A stretch of 64,000 bases of DNA from assembly GCA_016110215.1 (NCBI GenBank), contig JADWQD010000005.1:1736001-1800000 (forward strand), read 5' to 3'. Position 1 is the first letter of the stretch. Every line of letters starts with the position of its first letter. This document shows, piece by piece, positions 11,190-21,324 of the stretch. The DNA comes from Capronia americana (Eukaryota; Ascomycota; Eurotiomycetes; Chaetothyriales; Herpotrichiellaceae). The translations under genes and the position numbers were made by a program. The notes below the pieces were generated by a model, which ran no database searches, was not told where the DNA came from, and saw only the letters and a list, made by a program, of their open reading frames with translations.

Positions 11190-14100
11190 GTGGTTTCAAG
11201 ATGACAGGAAAGAATGGGTAAAAAGGGGATGTGAGGACGATATAAAGGGAAAGTGAGAAAAGTATGAGGCGGGGTTGTGAGGACGCGTTTGTTGCACCTA
11301 CAGACGTGTCTGCCAATTACACCTTTGCCGATACAAATCAGCGAAGATTTTCTCTTGACACTTCAAGCGAGAAACTGTTGCATCACTGCCGACGCGGATG
11401 ACAGAACCATTCGACAGAGGCAGTTCGCTCCTGCCTGCGAACATGCGTCAAGGGGAAGCACAATCAGCTCACTGAACGGACCAACGAACTGAGGTGTGCG
11501 GAGTCCGGCGGCGTTTCCATCCAGCAGAGCATTTCGTCATGGATACGAAGACGTCGAGAATTGCATGCTTGCTATGGCAAAATTGGGCGGCCACAGCTCC
11601 TCGTACGAGTAGGTGAAGGAGCCTCGTTGTCCTGAGATGCGGAAGTCTAGTCCGACGGACCCATAATTGCATCATGGTGACGATTGGACTCTTCGATCCC
11701 TCCGAAAGGACCAATCAAAGCTCTCCGAGACCAGCAAAGCACAGCGTCGACTATCGTCATGGGTCTTGAGAGCAAGGATATTTTACAAGCTTCACAACAA
11801 AAGGATGAGGTCCATGGAACAAGTCTGGACGCGATCCATCTCTCGCTGCCACTTGCCTAAAGAGGCTTAGAATCGGCGACGCGTTGTTTGGGTAGCTGAA
11901 GGAAATTAAATCCGTCAGGACGCGTCTGGATCAACATGGTTCCCGAAAGATGCAAGGCTGTAACCTTTCCAAGCCTTGGGTTCTCAGATCACAGCTCGTA
12001 CGAGTACTTCAGGTATCGGGAAAAGATTCGAGCGCTGTGTCTGGTGTCGCTTCATCACCTCTCGGCCTTTTGCACGCTTATACCAGCAGGGCTAAAAGCG
12101 CAATTCGGGATCGAAAAGCGCTGACGGCGTCAGCTGAGATTTGTCCAAACACTATATTTGAAGTCAAGGATTCAGTCATTCTAGTCATGTTCCAGCGCCC
12201 TATTCACCTGAACCAGATCCAGTATGGGTATTCACAGAACAGCAAAATGGGGCTCCCCTGCATGTTTCTTGATTGACTCCGCAACACACCTTTATGGGAT
12301 GCTCTGCTCACCAAATCTGAACGATACTCAATATCAGAACCTGTCTTTTTCATCCTACAACCTTTTTACTATGGGATCTTTCTTTCAGTAACGGACAATT
12401 TAGGTGGAGTGGCTATACCGTCTGTGAAGTTCTGTTCTGTTCCGGAACCCAGCTGAAGGGATGGAGCTCGACCAGATTGTGGGCTTTGTGCCAAACTATT
12501 GCATAGACAACCTCTGCATCGCAGGTAAGGATTTCGTCGCCGAACACGGACAGAAGGTTGACATAGCCCTGCGCGGATGCATGCGTGTAACTCCGATCGA
12601 CTTGATATCTCCCAAGTATTTGGGACGGTCAACACACTCAGTGGTGTCGTCAGTACTCACACGTCTCGCGTCCAAGACCTGTACCGGTATTGGAATGCTC
12701 GATTTCTTGCATAATAGATCGGCAGCATGATTCAAGAGCCAACCAGCAACCTTTGCGTTGAAATTCTTGACTGGCATTGGTATTGTGGACTGGCGAGCGC
12801 AACCAGCGACGGGTTTTTCGCGGGCTGCCTGGTATATGAGCTGGTGTCTCTTGCTGTCGGCCAAAGCGGGGATTGGAGAACATGGATAAGCATGGATGCA
12901 GTCGGGTGTGCTGGATTTCTCACCAAGTAGGTCCCGCTCACTCTCCGAGCATTATCCATACTGGATATGACATGATCCCTTGCAAGTCAGCCCCATATTC
13001 ACCCCAGCATACTCTGATGGTCGAAGGGGAGGTCTTGTGAGCTATGGCATACGGACCATACTCTTGCGGTTCAAGAATATAACCCGGGAGATGATGGCGA
13101 CGGTTAGCCGAATGGGTTCTTGATCGAGCCTTCTCGATGTGACATACGAGCTCGGAGACAGTAATCCATCCGCGAGCTCGTTACGAAATGGAAGGTTTTT
13201 GTCATGTAATGAGTGAAGTTTGAGTTTCGTGTAAAGGGACGGCTATCCAATAGCCGCAGCCCAGGAGGGACCAATCTGCCTCACCAGATCTTTCTTCGTG
13301 CTCTGGGGAATGATTGCCGCTTTCCCTTTTTCCGGGGGTCGGCGTCCAGTAAGGGGTGCTACTTGTTGACCGACCCTCTGACTCAGTTACATGTCGTAAG
13401 TCGTCCGTGTCCACGTCGAGGCCGAACACATATATCGCTTTCAATGCGGGGGCTTCTTCGAACTGGCCGAGTGCTGCTGCAAATCTGAACGCCGCGTTCG
13501 GTTATTTGGATGTTGTGGTTCAGACGGCGCCGGTCGGCGATCTCCTTCCCCACGCCAAGAGATGAGATAGGCACGAATCAGCATCCCTCAAATGCTTATC
13601 AGTTCTCTCACAGTGTGACGGTCTCGTGCAAGTCCGCCTGTCGCTGTCGCCTGCCGCCCTCCTTAATGCCCCGTCATGCAGCCTGATGTGGAATTTCGGC
13701 TCACCAGACCGCAGTTCAACCAATTCTATCTCGCCGGACGAACCATCTGACCTATTCCAGAGTCATTGCGCAGTGTCATCTGCACACAATCACCCGAGCT
13801 CCTTCGGCTCGTTCCATGGCCGCACCAGATGAGCCCCAAATCCAAGGCTGTAGTTCCTATCTGAGATTCCTTTTTCATTTGGGATTATGGGGTGTGACTG
13901 CCTTATCGGGCGCCTGTATCTACTGGGTATCATGCCCCAGACGTCTGTCCCTACGCTCACTTCCACTTCATTCCACTGCATAGGTCTATGGCCTACAGAG
14001 TATCCATTCCTTCAATCGTTGTGCATTGTTTCTTTCTTTATAGTCTTGCATGGACGTACTCACGAGTGTAGGCCAACAACCCAGGAAACACCCGTTCTCC

Positions 14101-14369
14101 GACGAAACCGATTATCATCAGGGCACAGCCACCACGTCGACCGATACACAAGCCTCAACAGCTTCTGAAAGCGGCTTTGCAGCTGCCCGGAACCAGCGAG
14201 GTCCATAAAAGAAGGAAACCAAAGTTTTATGGGCAGAAATACAGGGCTTCATACTGGAGGAGCAAACCTGCGGACAGTCTACCCCCAACACACACGGCGA
14301 CGATAAAGCGGTTACAATCGATATCAGAATTCACGCTTGTTCAGAGCTGTGCTCTAGACTCCACATACA
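11190..14369. other. 3.2-kb intergenic region, no supported gene
   Basis: This lies between the divergent 5' ends of the catalase (-) and the PQ-loop gene (+), so it should hold both promoters. A TATAAA-like element lies about 50 bp upstream of the catalase ATG, near 11240. Two TACGAGTA octamers lie at 11604 and 11999. Short frames at 12461-12930 (+) read somewhat protein-like but show no domain and no clean splice model. Confidence 0.5.
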
Positions 14370-15707
14370 ATGGCTCTCGCTTATATGCCCTTAAGAGACC
14401 TTGTCCTACCAGACCATTGCACGCCGACCACTCCGTTCCTGTCTAATCTTTCCTCGCAATTGGGAATCTGCATACCCACTGCTCTGGCTGCGTTGTCGAC
14501 GCTGCTCGGCACTTTGTCGATAGTGTCATGGCTCTTTGCGCAGATGCCCCAGATATTCAAGAATTACCAGATCAAATCTACTGCGGGATTGTCGATATTC
14601 TTCCTGGGCGAATGGCTCCTTGGTGATTTGACAAACCTGCTGGGTGCGGTGTTCACTAAGCAGGCTGGCTGGCAAATCATCATAGCAAGCTACTACGTCT
14701 TCGTGGACCTGTGCCTGGTTATCCAATACTTCTGGTACAGTCACGTCGCCAAATGGATCTACGAGGAAAGTCTTCACTCGTCTGGAAGCAGCGATATCGA
14801 CGATGCAGACAGTGCCATCATCAATGGTCTTTCTCCGATCAACACTCAGTTCGGGGACGACGGCCCGCTTCTTAGAGACTCTGACGACCACTCTCCCAAA
14901 CGATCCTCTCCCACAAATATCAATGCGCCTCACTTTTCCTCGGTGAACTACGGAGAGAAGAAAGGCCCCGGCCTCCACAACATCGCCTATGGCGATAAAA
15001 TGGCATCAAGTTGGATGGTTTCACCCTCTCCACGTACCCTGCTGTTTGCAGCGACCATGTCTTCGCTCGCCTCCAATGTAGCAGCCGCTCCTGTTCCCTT
15101 TCCTTCCGATCACTATGCGCACGGCATTCACCTTCTCCGCGTCGATACGCCTCTCGAGATTGTAGGAACCATTCTGTCCTGGTGCTCGACCTTGCTCTAC
15201 CTTGGTTCACGACTACCTCAGCTTTACAAGAACTGGCAGCGTCAATCAACTGCTGGTTTGTCCCCACTCCTGTTCTTTGCTGCTTTCTGCGGGAACCTCT
15301 TCTATTCTGCTTCCATGATTACAAATCCGAATGCATGGTCGGACTATGGACCTTATGGCCATCACGGCTGGGTCGACGCTGACGGAAACCAAAGGTGGGC
15401 ATGGGTCGCCCGAGCAGCTCCATTCTTTTTGGGTGCAGCCGGAGTCCTGTTCATGGATGCGATGATGGGCATTCAATTTGTCCTGTACGGTGAAAAAGAG
15501 GAGAGACTTGTCAAGGTCAGGGATAGCCATGGGTACAGCCACTGGGAAAAGGTCAGTGGTTGGATGCGAGGTTGGATCCCCAGCATAGCAGGAAAAGATA
15601 GGGTGGTGGACCTGGCTCAAAGTCAGCGATTGCTGAGTGAGAGCGGCCACCTCAGTATGAGTCGCCGCAGAAGTCATCACCATGTGGATTACGGTACGGT
15701 AGAGTGA
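14370..15707 (+). CDS. PQ-loop repeat membrane protein, vacuolar cationic amino-acid transporter type
   Basis: Single exon, 445 aa. Two PQ-loop motifs are plain: FAQMPQIFKNYQIKSTAGLS around residues 57-76 and RLPQLYKNWQRQSTAGLSP around 281-299. Each is followed by hydrophobic helices, giving the seven-helix layout of the Ypq/Stm1/PQLC2 family. A hydrophilic acidic linker of roughly 90 residues separates the halves, and the tail is basic and His-rich. Family members sit in the vacuolar (lysosomal) membrane and move lysine, arginine or similar cationic amino acids. The fungal relatives are yeast Ypq1-3 and fission yeast Stm1. The start was taken at the first ATG, shortly before the first helix. 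Substrate is inferred from the family only. Confidence 0.93.
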   Translation: MALAYMPLRDLVLPDHCTPTTPFLSNLSSQLGICIPTALAALSTLLGTLSIVSWLFAQMPQIFKNYQIKSTAGLSIFFLGEWLLGDLTNLLGAVFTKQAGWQIIIASYYVFVDLCLVIQYFWYSHVAKWIYEESLHSSGSSDIDDADSAIINGLSPINTQFGDDGPLLRDSDDHSPKRSSPTNINAPHFSSVNYGEKKGPGLHNIAYGDKMASSWMVSPSPRTLLFAATMSSLASNVAAAPVPFPSDHYAHGIHLLRVDTPLEIVGTILSWCSTLLYLGSRLPQLYKNWQRQSTAGLSPLLFFAAFCGNLFYSASMITNPNAWSDYGPYGHHGWVDADGNQRWAWVARAAPFFLGAAGVLFMDAMMGIQFVLYGEKEERLVKVRDSHGYSHWEKVSGWMRGWIPSIAGKDRVVDLAQSQRLLSESGHLSMSRRRSHHHVDYGTVE

Positions 15708-15943
15708 TAGACGTGGGTATAGAATTATAGTATTGTAGCGTTAGCAACCCCCCGGAAATCCCACCGGTCACAACCTTCGAGCAGCTTATTTCCCACACCT
15801 CTCACTCCCTTATCAACGGACGAATAACGCCTGTGGAATTGCATCATCAGTCTTGGAGGTTCGTCTCCGAATCTCCGCATTCGCCGACTTTCGACTCGGA
15901 CAAACAGCTCGCTGTGATCGTGCGCAATCTCACTCACATTACC

Positions 15944-15952
15944 TATATATAA
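15944..15952 (+). promoter_or_regulatory. TATA-like element upstream of the glyoxalase II gene
   Basis: TATATATAA lies 54 bp before the start codon at 16007. It is short of proof as a core promoter, since the transcription start is unknown. Confidence 0.35.
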
Positions 15953-16006
15953 TCAATCTTGCAATCTCTTGTCGGTCGTCCGGAGAGCTTTGAACCCGCT
16001 TCATTC

Positions 16007-17108
16007 ATGATCGCATCGCGCCTCATCAGGCCTTTACTCTCCACCAGCGCCGCGTTTGCCTCGTTCATACGACCCGTCAATACCCCGCATATATCAGGAC
16101 TTGCACAGCAGCCAGTGAGAAAGATGCATATCTTGAGCATTCCGATGTGTACGTCGACCTGTGTTCGTCCTCATTGTCGGTTTCACCTTGGCGAGAAAGA
16201 AGGGAGCAGCTGATGAGCGTGTGAGCGAAAGAATGAGTGTGATATGAATGCTTTGTACGAATGCTGACGATGTTGGGACGTCCCAGGGGTGGGCTCGTCC
16301 AACAACTATGCCTACCTAGTCAGCGACGACGAGACCAAAGATGCCGTTATCATTGACCCGGCAAATCCTCCCGAGTAAGTTGAGCTTCCTCGCGGTGTCG
16401 CTTGCGACCAGACAGCCAGCGAAATCTGACACTAGGCTGTCTGCCAGAGTTCTCCCCGTGCTCAACGAGAAATCGAAGTCCCTGAACCTTACCGCCATAA
16501 TGAACACGCACCACCACTGGGATCACGCCGGCGGAAACAAAAAAATCCTCGATGCCCTCCCCTCGAAATTGCCCGTCATAGCCGGCAAAGACAGCGAGGG
16601 TGTAACGAAGACCCCCTCACACGGCTCGACCTTCTCAATAGGCAAAAACATCCAGGTCACAGCGTTGCATACGCCGTGTCACACGCAGGACAGCATCTGC
16701 TGGTTCATGGAGGACAAGGCCACGGACGAACGCGTCGTGTTTACGGGCGACACACTCTTCATCGGCGGGTGTGGGAAGTTCTTCGAGGGGAACGGCACGG
16801 AGATGAATAAAGCGCTGAATGAAATCCTGGGTTCATTGCCAGACGACACGAAGGTCTACCCCGGCCATGAATACACCAAGTCGAACGTGAAGTTTTTGAA
16901 GCAGGTGGACGGGCAGAACGAGGCCGTGAAACATTTGGAGAAGTTTGCGGACCAGAATAAAGAGACGCAAGGGAAGTTCACGATCGGGGATGAGAAGGCA
17001 CACAATGTGTTCATGAGGACGAGTAGTGAGGAGATGAAGAAGGTGACAGGGAAAAGTGATCCGAGCGAAGTTATGGCCGCGTTGAGGGAGATGAAGAATG
17101 CAAGTTAA
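16007..17108 (+). CDS. Hydroxyacylglutathione hydrolase (glyoxalase II), metallo-beta-lactamase fold
   Basis: Hydrolyses S-D-lactoylglutathione to D-lactate and glutathione, the last step of methylglyoxal detoxification. Three exons, 16007-16148, 16287-16374 and 16448-17108, with GTACGT/CAG and GTAAGT/CAG introns. The joined frame is 296 aa. The metal-binding motif THHHWDHAGG is at residues 97-106. Downstream metal and substrate residues are visible in HTPCHTQDS, FTGDTLFIGGCGKF and VYPGHEYT. The first 39 residues are basic, Ser/Arg-rich and free of acidic residues, a likely mitochondrial presequence. An internal Met40 (MHILSIPMW) is where the cytosolic enzyme would begin, so one gene may supply both compartments by alternative starts. 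The C-terminal substrate-binding region has normal length. Confidence 0.97.
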
Positions 17109-18110
17109 TGAGGGGTCGGCCGTACGAAGAGCGAAGACACTACTTCCCGAGTCTCGGTGACGACCAACCTCACAACATTCGGACTCGAGGCGCGAGGCTC
17201 TGGGTGTAGAATACAGAAGTCAATCGGTCTTGAAGATCCAAAGAAGTTACTCCGTGAATCCGGACTTGTCGGTCGTGAAGTGCCTTCGGGATTCGACTGA
17301 ATGTTGACTGACGAGCTGGCCAGTACATCTACGGTGTTCTCCTCTTCATGTGTCCTGAGCTTCAGCTGTGGCGGAAGGTACTCATGTGGTCTCAGCAGGA
17401 GAAGTACACCGAGCAGTTCCCACCGCCTTGCTCGAGCTCTCCAAGACGATTACTGCCGGGGGGAGCCAGTGGTCAACCAGGTAGCAATGGTGTCGTTTGT
17501 TTCGCGCCGATGGAAGGGCAGAAAGAGCCGTGGCCTAGCTCGTAGCAACAAAGGCTGCACAAAGGCTGCCTTCTTGCCTGCTCCGTCAAGGAATACACCT
17601 TCATGCACACTGCAAATATTTACAACGGAAGTAAAATTGGTCGCAGCTCCATCAGGACTCAACCCACCGCCCCGCCTCGTACCTATCCACCTCTCAACTC
17701 AACCCCCTCTCGCCCTCTTCTCCCCTTTCACTCACTCTCGCCTTAACCGGGTGTGTACTCTATGTGGTGGTTTACGCACGCCCTCCTCCTCCTCCGTCTC
17801 AACCAGAATCTAATGTTGGCGGCGGTATTCATTGCCCATTTCTAGCTCCAATGCCCTCCGGCCTACGGGCTGTTGCTGAAATCGCTACTCCCTACCTCCC
17901 TTTCGAATGAGGCTCTTCCCCCGCACTTTGGACATCTCGCGTGCTTTCCTGGGCCATGATATCGGGGACTCTGCCCCCCCATGGTCACTACTCTAAGCAG
18001 ACCAGCCAGTCACCTAAACTAAACCCATCGTCACAACCTCGTTTGAGGGCAAACCCAATCTTCCTCCTCCTTGTCACACTTTCTCAGGTGTTCCCTTCCC
18101 CCCGGGCAGG
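17109..18110. other. 1-kb intergenic region, CT-rich
   Basis: No gene is seen. Long pyrimidine-rich tracts around 17640-17810 and 18060-18100 look like a fungal promoter or leader for the zinc-finger gene that starts at 18111. Confidence 0.5.
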
Positions 18111-18470
18111 ATGACTGCGTGCTCGTCAATTGAGATGCCCGAGTTCTCCTGCAGCACCTGCCATAAATCGTTCAAGCGCAAAGAGCACCGAGATCGCCAT
18201 CAACTTAGCCATACAGCTGCACGCCCCTTCTTTTGCCCGCTCTGCAACTACCGATTCACCCGAAAGGACGCACTGATGCGCCATGTCCGGCTACATGCTG
18301 CACGAGACAGCAGCATTGCGGGGTCGCCGACGCCCCGGATCACGGCGGCCTGCGACAACTGTGCGATCATAAAGGCCCGGTGCAGTGAGCAGAAACCGTG
18401 TCAAACATGTCAACATTTGCAACTCAGCTGTACGACGACTCATCAGAAGAAGCGCCGTGGACAGGTTTAA
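18111..18470 (+). CDS. Truncated dual C2H2 + Zn2Cys6 transcription factor (DNA-binding head only)
   Basis: The 119-aa frame holds two C2H2 fingers (C14, C17, H30, H34 and C42, C45, H58, H62). A canonical Zn2Cys6 binuclear cluster follows, with cysteines at 81, 84, 91, 97, 100 and 107 and spacing C-x2-C-x6-C-x5-C-x2-C-x6-C, then a basic KKRR patch. This architecture is known in fungal regulators of secondary metabolism and carbon use, which normally continue for several hundred residues with a fungal-specific activation domain. Here the frame stops right after the cluster. Downstream DNA gives only short open pieces (to about 18690) in shifted frames, and no strong donor lies before the stop. 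It is either a decayed gene or a stand-alone DNA-binding repressor. It faces the P450 gene tail to tail. Confidence 0.75.
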   Translation: MTACSSIEMPEFSCSTCHKSFKRKEHRDRHQLSHTAARPFFCPLCNYRFTRKDALMRHVRLHAARDSSIAGSPTPRITAACDNCAIIKARCSEQKPCQTCQHLQLSCTTTHQKKRRGQV

Positions 18471-18764
18471 CAGCCAGGTCAACCCCCGCCAGCCACACAG
18501 AATAGTATTGTCGAACACTGGATTGGGGCTGTCTGTTTCCGAGCACGCGGAAATTGAAGACCACCTTACGATATGGGACGAAGAACAGATTAATGATTGC
18601 CACATCTCCCGGTTCTGCGGTCTACGGCCAGCTGGCGGTTTCGTTCAGTCGGCACCTCCACGCTGGTCATCCATCTCATCCACTTGAACGATGTGCCGGC
18701 CATCTGGCGGATCACGTCGCTGGTTAATCTTGAGACTTGACTATTTGCCCCGAGACCGAGAGCA

Positions 18765-20688
18765 CTATCTGGTTGTCACATAGGCGTTTATGCCCGTCTG
18801 CTTGTTAAACCAAAAGTTGTCAGTCTTCCACTCTCTATCGGGATCGGCGAGCTCGATGTTGAACTGTCTCAGGAAGCTGGGGATGAGCTTGTGCATCTCA
18901 GCGATCGATATCTGTGCAGAAGGAGGCGTTGATCAGTACCTAGTCAGGATTCGTCACGGGAGATGAAAAGGCACAGGCCCAACAACATACGTTTTTACCG
19001 ATACAAGTTCTCGAACCTCCGCCGAAATGAAGCATGTGTCGGTCCATTAGGGCCGCATCCCCATAGATCCATCTGTCCGGGTTGAATTCCGCCGCGTCCG
19101 GCCCGAATATCGACTTGTCATAGTGAAGGACGGCCGCGTTGATGGACACGCGACTGCCAGCAGGAAAATACCGACCAGCAATGGTCACCCCGCCCGGAGG
19201 TACGTGGCGCGGCATCCCGAGGCCGACACTCGGATGGAGCCGCATTCCCTCCTTGCAGCAGGCGACGAGATAGGGCATCTTCATTGCTTCCGTGTATCGA
19301 ATGTGGGGCTTAGACAACAAGCCCTGCTTGTCAAAGGTGTCGATTTCCGCCACCAGCTTTCGCATGCATTCCGGACGGCGCATGAGGTGGTAAAATATGG
19401 AGCGGATGGCGATGGCGGTGGTGTCACTGCCAGCGAAACTGAGAACAAGTGAGGTCGTTGGTTAGCCCACTCACTCTATTTGGTCCTGTTTGGTGGCTGT
19501 GGCCGGGTTTGCTTGCACTTACATGGCAACACACGCTTCATTCTGAATATCCGGGATGTCCCACCCATCCTTGCTCTCCATGATCTTGAAGAACTTATCG
19601 AGCAAGTCCACCCTCTCCATGGTGCCAGCCTGCATCTGCTGCCGTCGCACATCGGTCCAGTACATCCCCGCCTGACGAATCTCATCGAAGCCCCGGATTG
19701 AGGCCCTGATCGTCGGGAAAAGCATACCCACGCTCGAATGGAAGGGCCGTAGCCACGCTGGAAGCACGCACGATAGTGCGATCCCGGGAAGCAACGTGTC
19801 CAGGCTTTGGATATATCGCCCGTAATCGTGTTGATCGCGCATGAACCCGAATTGGCGCCCGAAGAACAGTTCGCCGATTACGTCGAAGGTGTACCTACCG
19901 ATTTCCTCGGCGTCAGTATATACTTCACATTTCTAAAGGGGGGCTAAAAGAAGTGTCTCCCTTTACACCTACCACTGTATCCATTCACCGAAGTTAATCT
20001 TGGACCCTGTTTCGGCGAACCGGCCCATACTCTCGAGAAAGACATCCGTACATGCGTTAATGTACGCCTCGCTCTCTAGGATCGTGGACATGGAGTACAC
20101 GGCGTTGACGTATTTCCTCCGTTCGGCGTGCTTGGCCTCGTCGAGCTGTGTGAAGTGGTCACCGTGCGGACTGATGTTGGGAGCGAATGGCGGGTAGAAA
20201 TCCGTCTTGGTGAAGCCGGACTTGATATTGTAGATGACTTTGACGGCGGACGGGTCTGCCACTGAGACTTCGTCGTGGGCGATGCGGACGAGGGGACCGT
20301 GGTGTTTGTGCAGAGATCGTTGGAGATGCTCGGCTCGTCCTCCTGCGACGGCCATCCCGATCCACGTACGAGAGAAGGAGGCAAGAAAGGGGCCTGGGAT
20401 ACCGGAGAGAGGGTGGAAGAAGCGACAGTATACGATCCAACCGACCTGGGCCACCAGGAAGATGCACCCCAGACGCCATATGGCTGCTCCCCAGCTCAGA
20501 CCCGCACTGGGGTATAGGTTGTTGGCTAAAGTATCGAGAAACATGAGGTAGGCACGTTTGGTTTGCTCAGAAATGATATTGGCTGGCCCACCGCGACTGC
20601 GAGATGGTCTTTCCTCGAAGAAATTGGCACCAGGGAAAGAGAGAATATCGAGGCGCCGTGCTACTTCGACCCCAAGCATCCTGCGCAT
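18765..20688 (-). CDS. Cytochrome P450 monooxygenase (pisatin-demethylase-like group)
   Basis: Four exons: 20688-19973, 19894-19523, 19438-18991 and 18911-18765. The three introns are 78-84 bp with GTAGGT, GTAAGT and GTATGT donors. The joined product is 560 aa. Visible motifs are a membrane-anchor helix followed by the proline-rich hinge HPLSGIPGPF, the I-helix AGSDTT (365-370), the K-helix EGMR (426-429) and the haem-binding FGGGSRTCIGKN with ligand Cys508. The layout and hinge resemble fungal P450s of the pisatin demethylase/CYP57-like and benzoate-hydroxylase-like groups, which are ER-bound and need a CPR partner. The first ATG gives 48 extra residues before the anchor; the ATG at 20544 would start right at the helix and may be the true start. 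Substrate is unknown. Confidence 0.95.
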
Positions 20689-21324
20689 GGATTCGCGGGT
20701 ACTGATTTGGATATATAGACATGATCGCTATGGAAGCACGGGATTTCCCGTCCCATCTCTGGACCAACATGACGCTTCCGTGTCTCCTGTTTCCCACCAG
20801 ACCCGGCCGTCGCAACTAGCCGTCTCTCCTGTCGCCGCACCGTTCGTCCTTGTGAACTCTCACACCTGAAATGTCACTGGGAGGTCGAAATGCAACCGAC
20901 GAATAGAAGACTAGGAGTTAGGTCAGTCCTGCAAGTTCGGACTATTCTAACCAACCGTCCGGCTGTCGTGGGGAGGGAAAGGTTATTGAGGCCCCGATTG
21001 CAATGTGGCGCCTTCTCCGGGGCAGGGAGACGGGGAAACCCAGCGCGATGGGGTAGAAGGTGGAGGGCAGAGCCGAGGAACCTTGCACGGCACGAGGTAT
21101 GATACACATATTGATCTTGTTTTTGTCATGATCTGGCTGTCGAGTTTGTACGTACATGGCTTTACAAACGTCGGAAATGCCCCCCCTTCCTGCGTCCAGA
21201 CTCCACCTTTCCCCCCATCTCTCCATCCCTTGAACTGTAATTCACCGCCCGAACGGGACATGGTCAATTGGTGCTAGAGTTTCGCCTAGTCGACTCGTTA
21301 CCATTACTCGTACCGCATTTTGCG
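20689..21324. other. Intergenic region between P450 and DUF3425 gene
   Basis: About 640 bp. It holds the P450 promoter side and the 3' side of the DUF3425 gene. One reverse-orientation octamer TACTCGTA lies at 21305. No gene is seen. Confidence 0.5.
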
